Of a stretch of 64,000 nt of DNA, positions 1-8,775 are shown one piece after another. The number at the start of each line of letters is the position of its first letter. Within the stretch, counting starts at the first letter, position 1. The DNA is from Domibacillus antri. GTDB taxonomy: Bacteria; Bacillota; Bacilli; Bacillales; Domibacillaceae. Both the position numbers and the translations under genes were made by a program. Under the pieces are notes generated by a model. The model did not search any database, was not told where the DNA came from, and saw only the letters and a list, made by a program, of their open reading frames with translations. Location of the stretch: assembly GCF_001936625.1 (NCBI RefSeq), contig NZ_MSDU01000003.1, forward strand, positions 186,001-250,000, in the 5' to 3' direction.

Positions 1-274
1 CCCGCACCACTTCTTCCGAATAAACAGAAAAATTCTTACTGACTTCAGATAAACGGCGGCGGGCTATTTTTACTTTTCGTTCCAGTTCTTCCTGCTCAAT
101 AATCGAAAAATGAATATGGCTTTTGACGAGTTCGAGCTCGGTCATCAGCGTTTCATAATCGGCTCTGCTTTGCTCGGCGATTGAAAAGATCTGATCTTTA
201 CTTTGATCGACCGTTTCAACCATTTTATCAAGTATCGTATCAAGCAGTTTCGTCTCATCATTTCGTATCGACAT
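1..274 (-). CDS. degS: DegS sensor histidine kinase, N-terminal part (cut by window edge)
   Basis: This is the first 91 codons of a gene running off the left edge. The protein starts MSIRNDETKLLDTILDKM and contains EQSRADYETLMTELELVK and ARRRLSEVSKNFSVYSEE, which match the cytoplasmic coiled-coil sensor region of B. subtilis DegS (SRQQYEQLVEELKQIK, ARNRLSEVSRNFHRFSEE) as I recall it. DegS is the soluble kinase/phosphatase of DegU, which controls exoenzymes, motility and polyglutamate. The ATG at 274 follows a GGGAAGGG ribosome site. The gene is divergent from yvyE, the same arrangement as in B. subtilis. The kinase domain lies outside the window. Confidence 0.85.
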   Translation of the reverse strand, partial: MSIRNDETKLLDTILDKMVETVDQSKDQIFSIAEQSRADYETLMTELELVKSHIHFSIIEQEELERKVKIARRRLSEVSKNFSVYSEEVVR

Positions 275-427
275 AAACGATCCCTTCCCCGTTCTTTAAA
301 TACCTGCCCGAAAGACACGGACTCTTTTACAGGATGCTGTATCTTTTGAAGGCGGAAAAAATACGCAGTTCTTTTTAATTGACTAAAAAAAGACCCGGTG
401 AAAACCTCACACGGAAAGGACAATTTT

Positions 428-436
428 ATTATAGCA
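428..436 (-). promoter_or_regulatory. Candidate extended -10 promoter of degS
   Basis: On the minus strand the sequence TGCTATAAT is a perfect extended -10 element (TGnTATAAT). It lies about 155 bp upstream of the degS start. No good -35 hexamer is seen, as is usual for extended -10 promoters. The rest of the 275-589 gap shows no gene; it is AT-rich and holds the divergent degS and yvyE start regions. Confidence 0.35.
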
Positions 437-589
437 TTAGATTAAATGTCGAACATTAAAGTTTATTTACGTTTCGTTTAAAAGTATTTCGGAGCATGTC
501 TCTTTTCATCCTGACTTTTTTCCTTTACGATGATTAACAGTAGTTAATACCCTATTTCTTCATTCTTAAACCAACTGGAGGAAAAATCA

Positions 590-1228
590 TTGTTATCTTA
601 CTATAAAACCGTTAAAGGTTATGGCGAGATTGAAATCGTTATTCAAAAGTCACGATTCATCGCCTATGTGGATAGAGTGGAATCTGCGGAGGAAGCACAG
701 GCGTTTATTGAGCGTATTAAAAAGCAAAACTGGAATGCCACACACAACTGTTCAGCTTACATGATCGGTGAACACGATCAAATACAAAAAGCAAATGACG
801 ATGGCGAGCCGTCCGGAACAGCCGGCGTTCCCATTCTGGAAGTCATTAAAAAGCGAGGGTTGAAAGATACGGTGATTGTGGTCACTCGTTACTTTGGCGG
901 CATTAAACTCGGCGCCGGCGGCTTGATTCGCGCGTACGGGAAGTCTGCTTCGGAAGGGCTGAATGCGGCCGGCATTGTCGAACGCCGGCTTATGAAAGTT
1001 GTCACCGCTTCGATTGATTATACGTGGCTTGGGAAAATCGAAAATGAGCTTCATTCTTCTGTTTATGAAATAAAGGAATTGCGTTATGCAGAGAATGTCG
1101 AAGTGGATGTGTTTGTGGAAGAGCAAAATGTTGCTGCTTTTTGTGAATGGATGACCGAACTGACAAATGGTCAGGCAGCATTTACAGAAGGCGGTTTGCT
1201 GTATATGGAAAAAACAGCGGCAAATTAA
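590..1228 (+). CDS. yvyE: YigZ/IMPACT family protein YvyE
   Basis: A 212-residue protein of the YigZ (UPF0029/IMPACT) family. The N-terminal half has the family core with THNCSAYMIG, DDGEPSGTAGVPILE and VVTRYFGGIKLGAGGLIRAYG; the last 70 residues form the DUF1949 domain. Its function is not firmly known; eukaryotic IMPACT proteins act in translational control. The start is TTG at 590, set by GGAGG at 577-581 nine bases upstream; no ATG is better placed. Identification rests on these motifs and on the degS-yvyE-tagV-tagO order known from B. subtilis. Confidence 0.9.
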   Translation: MLSYYKTVKGYGEIEIVIQKSRFIAYVDRVESAEEAQAFIERIKKQNWNATHNCSAYMIGEHDQIQKANDDGEPSGTAGVPILEVIKKRGLKDTVIVVTRYFGGIKLGAGGLIRAYGKSASEGLNAAGIVERRLMKVVTASIDYTWLGKIENELHSSVYEIKELRYAENVEVDVFVEEQNVAAFCEWMTELTNGQAAFTEGGLLYMEKTAAN

Positions 1229-1324
1229 AAAAAATTTACGACACTCCTGTTTCATAGTAAAATGAAAGGTAGCTTTTTCTTTCGAAATTTGTCTAAAAAA
1301 TCACCATTTAAAGGAGAAAAATAT

Positions 1325-2380
1325 ATGGCTTCAACTAATCAGCGGATGGGACGGCGGCGCAAAAAGACACAAAAACGCCGGATCGTCTTTTTCACTTTGT
1401 TTATTCCCTTTCTGCTTGTTGCCTTTACATTTGCAGGATATGCGGCAAACTTACAGAAAAAAGCGGCAGATGTTTTTACTGACTCCTATGAAGACGACGG
1501 ACGCGACAAATCAAAATTGCGCGATGCGGACGTTCACCCGCTTGAAGATAACATTTCCATTTTATTCATGGGTATTGATGATAATGAACACCGCAATTAC
1601 GGAGATAATACCCGGACGGACGCACTTGTTCTTGCTACATTAAACGTGGAAGACAAGACCATTAAAATGCTCAGCATTCCGCGCGACACATATGCGTATA
1701 TTCCGGAACTGGATCAATACAACAAAATCAATCACGCTCATGCAACGGGTGGGCCGATTTCAACAATTGAAACAGTTGAAGAATTGCTTGAAGTGCCGGT
1801 TGATTATTATGTACGGATGAACTTTTACGCATTCGTTGACGTTGTTGATGCATTAAACGGTATTGAATTTGATGTTCCGTTTGAAATACAAGAAAAGAAT
1901 TCAGATGATAAACACGGAACGATTGATCTTAAACCGGGCGTTCAAACGCTAAACGGTGAAGAAGCACTCGCTCTTGCCCGCACGCGCAAGTATGATAACG
2001 ACATTGAACGCGGCAAACGTCAGCAGGAAATTTTACAGACGATATCGAAAAAAGCTCTTTCGCTGAATTCCATCACGAAATATGATGAAATTTTAGAAGC
2101 AGTCGGTTCAAATATGCGGACAAACATGACATTCAGTGAAATGAAATCACTTATTGAATACGGAAAAGGCGGCAACATAGATTTTGAATCATTAACACTG
2201 CTGGGATATGACGATTCAATGAGTTCAGGCGCATACGTCTACCGTCTTGATGAAACAGAACTTGAAGTCGTCAAAGGCAAGTTACAGCGCCATCTTGAGA
2301 TGAAGCCATCTTATTCTGATTTTGATCAGGATGAAAGCAGCGATGATGAAGAAGATGCCACATACAGCACAGCCGAATAA
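1325..2380 (+). CDS. tagV: LytR-CpsA-Psr (LCP) family phosphotransferase, TagV-like
   Basis: A 351-residue membrane-anchored LCP protein. LCP enzymes move wall teichoic acid or other anionic polymers from undecaprenyl carriers to peptidoglycan outside the membrane. A basic N-terminus (GRRRKKTQKRR) precedes one membrane segment (residues about 22-41). The LCP domain has NTRTDALVLATLN, SIPRDTYAYIPE, the KINHAHATGG stretch and LARTRKYDNDIERGKRQQ, with the Arg/Asp residues that bind the polyprenyl diphosphate. I chose ATG 1325 because AAAGGAGAA ends seven bases before it; the upstream in-frame ATG at 1262 has no ribosome site. It lies 96 bp after yvyE. The acidic Ser-rich tail (DQDESSDDEEDA) is unusual but common in secreted Bacillus proteins. 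Confidence 0.9.
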   Translation: MASTNQRMGRRRKKTQKRRIVFFTLFIPFLLVAFTFAGYAANLQKKAADVFTDSYEDDGRDKSKLRDADVHPLEDNISILFMGIDDNEHRNYGDNTRTDALVLATLNVEDKTIKMLSIPRDTYAYIPELDQYNKINHAHATGGPISTIETVEELLEVPVDYYVRMNFYAFVDVVDALNGIEFDVPFEIQEKNSDDKHGTIDLKPGVQTLNGEEALALARTRKYDNDIERGKRQQEILQTISKKALSLNSITKYDEILEAVGSNMRTNMTFSEMKSLIEYGKGGNIDFESLTLLGYDDSMSSGAYVYRLDETELEVVKGKLQRHLEMKPSYSDFDQDESSDDEEDATYSTAE

Positions 2381-2401
2381 TTCTCAACATTCATAAACAA
2401 C

Positions 2402-2432
2402 AAAAACCCGCTGAATGACAGCGGGTTTTGTT
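2402..2432. terminator. Bidirectional terminator between tagV and tagO
   Basis: An 11-bp stem AAAACCCGCTG / CAGCGGGTTTT with a 5-base loop and T-rich flanks on both sides. It sits between the convergent tagV and tagO genes and can end both transcripts. Confidence 0.85.
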
Positions 2433-2438
2433 GTTTTC

Positions 2439-3491
2439 TTACAGGTTCTTTTTTGTTCCGCTTCTGACAAAATTTAAAAGCGGTTTATAATCATTGCTGA
2501 TTAAGCCGACACTTTCAACGAACAGCTCAATCGCCAGCGTAATGACGGCAATCATAATAATGGCGCCCCAGACTGTCGCCATCGAGAAAATAATGGCAGC
2601 AAGGCCGAACATCAAAGCAATGGCGTAAATAATTAAAACGGTTTGTTTATGCGTATAGCCTGTACGGAGCAGGCAATGATGTAAATGAGATTTATCCGGT
2701 GCTGAAATCGGCTGGTTGTTCAGCTTCCGGCGGATAATGGCAAAAATCGTATCTGAAATCGGCACACCAAGAATAATGATCGGGATAATTAATGACACGA
2801 CGGTAACGTTTTTAAATCCGAGCAGTGACAGAACTGAAATAATGAAGCCGAGAAAAAGCGCTCCTGTATCTCCCATAAAAATTTTTGCCGGATGAAAATT
2901 ATATTTCAAAAAACCGATGGCGCTTCCTGCCACAATTAATGCGACGCTCATTACATACAAATCGCCTTTCATAAAGGCCATTAAGCTGATCGTTAGCAGC
3001 GCAATGGTGGAAACCCCGGCTGCAAGACCATCGAGGCCGTCAATTAAGTTAATCGCGTTCGTAATCGCCACAATCCATAAAATAGTCAGCGGAATGCTAA
3101 AGTAGCCAAATTCAATCGTTCCGCCAAATGGCAGTTTGATGAAATCCATCTGAACGCCGCCGTACACGACAACAATGGATGCCGCAAGCAGCTGACCGGC
3201 AAGCTTTACTTTTGCCGACAGTTCGAACCGATCATCCAGCACACCGGTTAAGATGATAATAAAGCTCCCGATGATAATGGCGCCGTTAAACGGAGAATCG
3301 GGACGCAGCACAATCATGCCGATTAAAAAGCTGATAAAAATCGCAAGGCCGCCCATACGCGGCATAATCCGCTGATGCACTTTCCGGTAATTAGGCTTGT
3401 CAACAGCACCAATGGCAAAGGCAAACTTTTTTACGAGCGGCGTAATCGCAATGGATGCCAGCACGCAAATAATAAAGGCAAGTAAAACCAT
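2439..3491 (-). CDS. tagO: UDP-GlcNAc:undecaprenyl-phosphate GlcNAc-1-phosphate transferase TagO
   Basis: A 350-residue polytopic membrane enzyme that starts wall teichoic acid (and related wall glycan) synthesis by moving GlcNAc-1-P onto undecaprenyl phosphate at the inner face of the membrane. It belongs to the MraY/WecA family: the DKPNYRKVH substrate loop near residue 32, DDR at the end of helix 3, NLIDGLDGLAAG with the catalytic Asp, the MGDTGALFLGF loop, and DKSHLHHCLLR with the HxHH loop. About ten hydrophobic helices are visible. Start ATG 3491 follows GAGGGAGG. It faces tagV, as in B. subtilis. Here it probably also begins the secondary wall polymer that holds SLH proteins; that is inference. 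Confidence 0.93.
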   Translation of the reverse strand: MVLLAFIICVLASIAITPLVKKFAFAIGAVDKPNYRKVHQRIMPRMGGLAIFISFLIGMIVLRPDSPFNGAIIIGSFIIILTGVLDDRFELSAKVKLAGQLLAASIVVVYGGVQMDFIKLPFGGTIEFGYFSIPLTILWIVAITNAINLIDGLDGLAAGVSTIALLTISLMAFMKGDLYVMSVALIVAGSAIGFLKYNFHPAKIFMGDTGALFLGFIISVLSLLGFKNVTVVSLIIPIIILGVPISDTIFAIIRRKLNNQPISAPDKSHLHHCLLRTGYTHKQTVLIIYAIALMFGLAAIIFSMATVWGAIIMIAVITLAIELFVESVGLISNDYKPLLNFVRSGTKKNL

Positions 3492-3748
3492 GTTGTCCTC
3501 CCTCTGTTAATTCAGAAGCATTTTTTATATATGTTGCAAATCGATATTTTTTGGAGCCACATGACGCGGGTCACAAAGTCGCAGCGATAGCCTGTACAAT
3601 GTTAGACTTTAATCTTTCCCCAACATATTATAAAGGCAAAGTCATTTTATATCCACCAAAAACCGAGAAAAAGAACGTTATATTTTCTTTCGCCTTGTCT
3701 TTTGATAAGATAAGAGGATGGAAAGTTTTCCGGGGAGTGAAAAAGAAA

Positions 3749-6100
3749 ATGATTTCTTTATTTCGAAAAAAAGACGCCGGTGACCGGCATATCAAAGCAT
3801 ACAAAAAAATAGTGGATGTCATTAATGGATTAGAGCCTGCTATAGAGGCCCTGACAGATAAGGATTTGCGCGAAAAAACAGCGGAGTTTAAAGAGAAATT
3901 AGCAAGCGGCGCGTCTATTGACGACATTAAAGCTGAAGCATTTGCGGTTGTCCGCGAAGCCGCAAAGCGAGTACTGGGGATGCGTCATTACGATGTACAG
4001 CTCATCGGCGGGCTTATTTTGACCGATGCAAACATTTCGGAAATGGCTACAGGTGAAGGAAAAACACTTGTCGCTTCATTGCCTAGTTATTTGCGCGCAC
4101 TTGAAGGAAAAGGCGTTCATGTGATCACCGTCAATGAATATTTGGCCAAGCGTGACCGCGATACCATCGGGCCGCTTCATGAATTTCTCGGCTTAACCGT
4201 TGGATTGAATTTGCCGATGATGGACCCTGCCGATAAACAAAAAGCCTACCTGGCGGATATTACATACGGTGTCGGCACAGAATTTGGATTTGATTACTTG
4301 CGTGACAACATGGTGTGGCATCCATCCCAGCGCGTCCAGCGCCCCTATCATTTCGCCATCATTGATGAAGTGGACAGCGTCTTGATCGATGAAGCAAAAA
4401 CACCGCTCATCATCGCCGGCAAAATGCCGCCGGCGGCTGATCTTCATTATATCGGCGCGCGTGTAGCGAAGCGATTCGTACGCGACGTCGATTACCAGCT
4501 CGATGACGAAACGAAAGCGGTCAGCCTGACAGAAGAAGGCATTGAAAAAGTGGAAAAAGCATTCGGTGTCGATAACCTTTATGATATCGAGCATCAGACG
4601 CTGTACCATTACATGATCCAGGCTGTCCGTGCCCATGTCATGTTTGAGCGGGATGTGGATTATATCATAAAAGACGGGGCAATTTTGCTCGTTGACATGT
4701 TTACCGGCCGGACCATGGAGGGACGTACATTAAGTGACGGTCTTCACCAGGCAATCGAAGCGAAAGAAAATCTTGAAATCACGGATGAAAACAAAACACA
4801 GGCCTCGATCACTATTCAAAATTACTTCCGTATGTATCCGTTTTTATCCGGCATGACCGGGACGGCCAAAACAGAGGAAAAAGAATTGCTTGAAGTATAC
4901 AATATGAATGTATATAAAGTGCCGACAAACCGGCCTGTTCAGCGTGTCGATATGCCGGGACGCATTTACCGGACAAAAGAAGACAAATACAAGGCAGTAA
5001 CAGAAGAAGTGGTTTCACGTCATCAAAAAGGACAGCCTGTACTAGTTGGAACAACTTCAATCCTCCAGTCGGAAAAGATTGCAGATTACTTTGAAAAAGC
5101 CGGCCTTTCATTTGAAATCTTAAATGCAAAAAGTGTCGAACAGGAAGTTGAACTTATTTCACGGTCCGGACAGCGGGGTCACATTACGATCGCCACCAAT
5201 ATGGCCGGACGCGGAACAGATATTTTACTTGGTGACGGCGTTCCTGAACTGGGCGGGCTGCATGTTATCGGAACAGAGCGCCATGAAAGCCGCCGTATTG
5301 ACAATCAATTGAAAGGGCGTGCCGGCCGTCAAGGCGATCCCGGTTCAAGCGAATTTATCATTTCACTTGAAGACGATATGTTCCGCCGCTTTGCAAAAGA
5401 TGATCTTGTAAAGCTCGAGAAGAAACTGCAGACAGGAGAAAATGGACTTGTCTTGAACAAAAAAATGCATGAATTCGTTGACCGTGTGCAGCGTATTGTC
5501 GAAGGCGCCAACTTTGCCATGCGTGAGTATAACTTAAAGCTCGACGATGTTATTAATGAACAGCGGGGCGTGATTTTTGGTCTGCGCAATGCTATTATCG
5601 ACGAAGACTCCCAGCAGGAACGCCTTGTGGATATGATTAAACGGGCAGCACGGGAAGAAATTGATTTCTATTGTCATGAAGATAAGCCGGCAGAAGAATG
5701 GCAAATCGATCTTTTGTCCGGTCATTTACAGACAATGTTTGGCGGGCGGCCTGTACCCTTTCCGGAGGAGCCTTCGAGCGTGAAAGAAATCGCTTCAGCA
5801 GTTGAATCGGTTCTCGCTCCTTATATTGACTGGGTCAATGAACAGTACAAGCCCGAATGGGATAATCATGTAAAGCGCATTATGCTGAGTGACCTGGACA
5901 AAATCTGGGTGGATCATCTGGAACAAATGACGCGCTTAAAAGAAGGAATCGGCCTCCGCCATTATCAGCAGGAAGATCCGATGCGCATTTATGCACGGGA
6001 AGGGTTGCAGCTGTTCCAAAATACGTACCGTGATTTGCTGCGAAACATCTCGATCAAAACAGCTGTGCTTATCAATGAATTAACAAAAAAGGAGGATTAA
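3749..6100 (+). CDS. secA2: Accessory Sec translocase ATPase SecA2
   Basis: A 783-residue SecA-type motor ATPase. It has MATGEGKT (Walker A), IIDEVDSVLIDEAKTPLII (DEAD box region), the preprotein crosslinking region, TNMAGRGTDILLG and GRAGRQGDPGSS (motifs V and VI) and a helical wing domain. The protein ends NELTKKED and lacks the C-terminal linker with the CxC...CH zinc motif of housekeeping SecA. Length and missing tail fit SecA2 (Listeria SecA2 is about 776 residues, B. subtilis SecA 841). I chose ATG 3749 (MISLFRKKDAGD) after GGGGAG; the open frame continues 66 codons upstream but has no ribosome site. It is followed after 5 bp by slaP, so it likely exports S-layer proteins. A housekeeping secA is expected elsewhere. 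Confidence 0.88.
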   Translation: MISLFRKKDAGDRHIKAYKKIVDVINGLEPAIEALTDKDLREKTAEFKEKLASGASIDDIKAEAFAVVREAAKRVLGMRHYDVQLIGGLILTDANISEMATGEGKTLVASLPSYLRALEGKGVHVITVNEYLAKRDRDTIGPLHEFLGLTVGLNLPMMDPADKQKAYLADITYGVGTEFGFDYLRDNMVWHPSQRVQRPYHFAIIDEVDSVLIDEAKTPLIIAGKMPPAADLHYIGARVAKRFVRDVDYQLDDETKAVSLTEEGIEKVEKAFGVDNLYDIEHQTLYHYMIQAVRAHVMFERDVDYIIKDGAILLVDMFTGRTMEGRTLSDGLHQAIEAKENLEITDENKTQASITIQNYFRMYPFLSGMTGTAKTEEKELLEVYNMNVYKVPTNRPVQRVDMPGRIYRTKEDKYKAVTEEVVSRHQKGQPVLVGTTSILQSEKIADYFEKAGLSFEILNAKSVEQEVELISRSGQRGHITIATNMAGRGTDILLGDGVPELGGLHVIGTERHESRRIDNQLKGRAGRQGDPGSSEFIISLEDDMFRRFAKDDLVKLEKKLQTGENGLVLNKKMHEFVDRVQRIVEGANFAMREYNLKLDDVINEQRGVIFGLRNAIIDEDSQQERLVDMIKRAAREEIDFYCHEDKPAEEWQIDLLSGHLQTMFGGRPVPFPEEPSSVKEIASAVESVLAPYIDWVNEQYKPEWDNHVKRIMLSDLDKIWVDHLEQMTRLKEGIGLRHYQQEDPMRIYAREGLQLFQNTYRDLLRNISIKTAVLINELTKKED

Positions 6101-6105
6101 CCTAA

Positions 6106-7008
6106 ATGCTGTCTTTTTTTAATCGAAAAGGAAAATCCGATACAGATTTGAAAAATGATGGCCGGGAAAGTGCTGTATCCGCCGGTGAAATTACCGGTGA
6201 TGCCGCCGCATCCAGCAATGAAGACGTGACGACAGCACTGTCACTCCATCCATCGCTCACGGTCCCAAAAGAACAAATGTATGTGCTCCGCTTTTTAAAT
6301 AACGAACTGCCGCCATTAAAGCGCAATCAGCTGTCATTATCCGGGATTGAATGGAACGAGCAGACGTCAGGAATTGCAGTATCCGCTTTTGTCCGCAACA
6401 CCGTTGAGCGTGAAATTTCACTCGGTGAAGTGCGATTACTGCTGCTAAACGAAAAAAATGAATTAAAGGCACGCCACACGTTTCATTTAAGTGAACTCGG
6501 CACACTTCCGGCTGATTCAAGCCGCCCGTGGACATTTATCTTTCCTGCCTCATCTGTCGATGAAAAGGTAGAGCTCGGAAAAGAAAACTGGTCAATTGCC
6601 TTTGATTTAACATCCCGCCAGCATAAGCTGGAGCTCGATCCAAAGTGGGAAGAATCACTGCCGGCTGAGGAAAAAGAAAAGCTTAAAAAAATTGTCGAGC
6701 AGCTCGGTGACCCGCAAAAAGACGAATTAAATTTTACCGGCTTAAGCGCGAATGCACTTGAAAACGGCAATCTTACTGTTGCCTTGCTAATCCGCAACGG
6801 GTATGAACGGAATATCAATATCGAAAAATTGCCGCTGCAGCTTATCGATGCGGCCGGTGATACAGTCGCAGAAGGCCAGTTTAATATCGGTCAGCTAGAA
6901 GTCCGTGCGAATACAACGAAGCCATGGACATTTGTTTTTCCAGCTTCTCTTATTCAAAAAGAAAACGCTGATCTCTCAAAATGGAGTGTTAAAGTGACAC
7001 AAAAATAA
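6106..7008 (+). CDS. slaP: Accessory Sec system S-layer assembly protein SlaP
   Basis: A 300-residue protein without signal peptide or membrane helix. It has two copies of a module of about 85-90 residues: near 85-165 (LSLSGIEWN... ending SSRPWTFIFPASSV) and near 205-290 (LNFTGLSANA... ending TTKPWTFVFPASLI). This duplication with the PWTF-FPAS end is typical of the SLAP family next to secA2 in Bacillus anthracis, where SlaP is a cytosolic factor for S-layer protein secretion. Start ATG 6106 has GGAGG ten bases upstream, overlapping the end of secA2, so the two are co-translated. The first 60 residues are low-complexity and charged. Confidence 0.85.
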   Translation: MLSFFNRKGKSDTDLKNDGRESAVSAGEITGDAAASSNEDVTTALSLHPSLTVPKEQMYVLRFLNNELPPLKRNQLSLSGIEWNEQTSGIAVSAFVRNTVEREISLGEVRLLLLNEKNELKARHTFHLSELGTLPADSSRPWTFIFPASSVDEKVELGKENWSIAFDLTSRQHKLELDPKWEESLPAEEKEKLKKIVEQLGDPQKDELNFTGLSANALENGNLTVALLIRNGYERNINIEKLPLQLIDAAGDTVAEGQFNIGQLEVRANTTKPWTFVFPASLIQKENADLSKWSVKVTQK

Positions 7009-7039
7009 AAAAACCGGCGAGTGATTTTCGCCGGTTTTT
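7009..7039 (+). terminator. Terminator of secA2-slaP
   Basis: Stem AAACCGGCGA / TCGCCGGTTT with a 7-base loop, followed by a short T-run, directly after the slaP stop codon. Confidence 0.85.
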
Positions 7040-7051
7040 GGCATATAAAAA

Positions 7052-7146
7052 CAGGAAAAAAGCACCTGTCACACAGACAGATGCTCACAGCTTTTTACCA
7101 ACCACGTTCTTGCAAAACGAGTTATTTACATACAAAACGGTAACTA
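7052..7146 (-). ncRNA. Candidate free-standing small RNA of about 95 nt
   Basis: On the minus strand, TTGTAA (7174-7179) and TAAAAT (7152-7157), 16 bp apart, form a good sigma-A promoter. About 7 bp after the -10 a transcript would start near 7146. It would end at a strong hairpin, AGCATCTGTC / GACAGGTGCT (7061-7085, one mismatch), followed by a run of six T. Inside, UUACC pairs with GGUAA and encloses a stem AACUCGUU / AACGUGGUU, so the RNA looks structured. No reading frame with a ribosome site is present. It matches no RNA family that I recognise. The rest of the gap (7180-7296) shows nothing else. Confidence 0.5.
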
Positions 7147-7296
7147 TATATATTTTATCACATCTTTAATGACTTACAACTGTTATTTTAACGAAATGAG
7201 TACGACTACTGGCTTATTGCATCTAAAAAGGAACTATAGTATTATTTTAAGCTGTCTCCAGTACATGCACATTCTTACTAAAGAGTAAAATGAATG

Positions 7297-7330
7297 AAAA
7301 AAAACGGCCTCGAAGTGAGCCGTTTTTTTT
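7297..7330 (-). terminator. Terminator of the LysM-NlpC/P60 gene
   Basis: Minus-strand hairpin AAAACGGC / GCCGTTTT with a 10-base loop and flanking A/T runs, three bases past the stop codon of the hydrolase gene at 7333. Confidence 0.75.
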
Positions 7331-7332
7331 CA

Positions 7333-8607
7333 TTAGTAAAATCGTTTAAAGCTGTCGAATTTCGATGCAAAGTAGGAATTGCTCAGACTTGAAACCACGA
7401 TTCCCTGCGAAGAGCTCGCGTGGATAAATTGATTTCCGCCTATATATATGCCCATATGGGAAATACCTTCTTTATACGTATTGCTGAAGAAAACAAGATC
7501 CCCTGCTTTCGGACTCGAAATTTCGTAAGATCGGTTGTAAAAACCTTCTGTATTTGTCCGGCTTACATTTTTCCCCGCCTGCTTGTACGCATAGTAAATG
7601 AATCCGCTGCAGTCAAAACCGGACGGTGACGAACCGCCCCAGACATACGGAATACCGAGAAGTGAATTTGCGACGCTGAGCAGGCTGGCGCTTGAATACG
7701 AACCGGAAGACGGATTACTCACTTTTACCGGATTGACAGACGGCGAGCCTTCTTTTGACACCCCTGCAACCTTCAATTTTTGTCCGGCAAAAATAATGTC
7801 AGACTTTAAGCTGTTCATTTGTTTCAATGCAGCGATTGTCATGCCGTGACGGGAAGCGATTAAGCTGAGTGAATCGCCGCTTTTCACCGTATATGTGCCG
7901 CTGTTCGTCGTTGGTGCCGCCGGTCTGCTGCTCGTTGATGTTGGCTGAGGCGTTGGTGCTTGTCCGCTTACTTTCAGCTTTTGGCCAACGTAGATGACAT
8001 CCGATGTTAAGCCATTCAATTGTTTCAGCGAAGCAACTGTTGTTTTATATCGGGATGCAATCGCTCCCAGTGAATCACCGCTTTTTACTGTATACGTACC
8101 GGTTGATGTGGTTGTGGCCGGCTTATTCGCAGTTGACGGCTTTGCTCCTGTGACAGCCGGTGCTTTTCCGTTCACTTTCAGCTTTTGACCGACATAAATA
8201 ATATCCGATTTTAAACCATTCAACTGTTTTAATGAAGCGACCGTTGTTTTATATCGGGATGCGATCGTGCCCAGTGAATCGCCGCTTTTCACCGTGTACG
8301 AAGAAACAGATGCCGCGGAAACGACGGCCGTTTCCTTCAATTGTTTATTTGTTTCTAAAATTTGCACGGCAGCCGTTTCTTCCGTTTTGCCTTCTGCCGG
8401 GATCATCAGTTTATCATTAATCGAAAGACGATCCGACTGCAAATCATTCATTTCCATTAATTGAACGACGGTTATCTTATATTGATTAGCGATGCTGAAT
8501 AGCGTGTCTCCTTCTTTTACTTTATAAAGTTCCGAAGCATCCGCAACAGCTGCCGCCCCAGTTGAAATAAAAGCAGCCGCTGTCAGCGACACAACCGTTT
8601 TCTTCAT
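7333..8607 (-). CDS. Four-LysM NlpC/P60 peptidoglycan D,L-endopeptidase, CwlS-like
   Basis: A 424-residue secreted wall hydrolase. A signal peptide ([24 protein letters not shown]) is followed by four LysM domains, near 28-70 and three very similar ones starting YTVKSGDSL (about 105, 172 and 242), joined by Thr/Ser/Pro linkers. The C-terminal NlpC/P60 domain (about 310-424) has [16 protein letters not shown] with the catalytic Cys, HMGIYIG with the His and the following QFIHA third residue. It should cut the D-Glu-mDAP bond during cell separation. Four LysM fits CwlS (LytE has three, LytF five). ATG 8607 has GGGGAG six bases upstream; the TTG just before it is less likely. Confidence 0.9.
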   Translation of the reverse strand: MKKTVVSLTAAAFISTGAAAVADASELYKVKEGDTLFSIANQYKITVVQLMEMNDLQSDRLSINDKLMIPAEGKTEETAAVQILETNKQLKETAVVSAASVSSYTVKSGDSLGTIASRYKTTVASLKQLNGLKSDIIYVGQKLKVNGKAPAVTGAKPSTANKPATTTSTGTYTVKSGDSLGAIASRYKTTVASLKQLNGLTSDVIYVGQKLKVSGQAPTPQPTSTSSRPAAPTTNSGTYTVKSGDSLSLIASRHGMTIAALKQMNSLKSDIIFAGQKLKVAGVSKEGSPSVNPVKVSNPSSGSYSSASLLSVANSLLGIPYVWGGSSPSGFDCSGFIYYAYKQAGKNVSRTNTEGFYNRSYEISSPKAGDLVFFSNTYKEGISHMGIYIGGNQFIHASSSQGIVVSSLSNSYFASKFDSFKRFY

Positions 8608-8775
8608 CAACCGCTCCCCACTTTCTTTTTACCGTGTTGTTTCTTCTATTACGACATCATTTTCGCCCCCTTTTATCAAATTCCTTCTTCACAGAAAAAA
8701 ATGGTAGTATAGTTTCATAAAATAATATGGTTTTTATGATGATCGATTTACAAATTTCCATATATTTAACTTTTA

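Noticed and set aside
752-1255. Minus-strand 167-codon frame inside yvyE
   Set aside because: It lies antisense to a well-supported gene, with no ribosome site and no known motif.
3551-3748. Longer N-terminus for SecA2 (66 extra codons)
   Set aside because: No ribosome site at the far start and the added sequence has no SecA homology; GGGGAG before ATG 3749 is the natural start.
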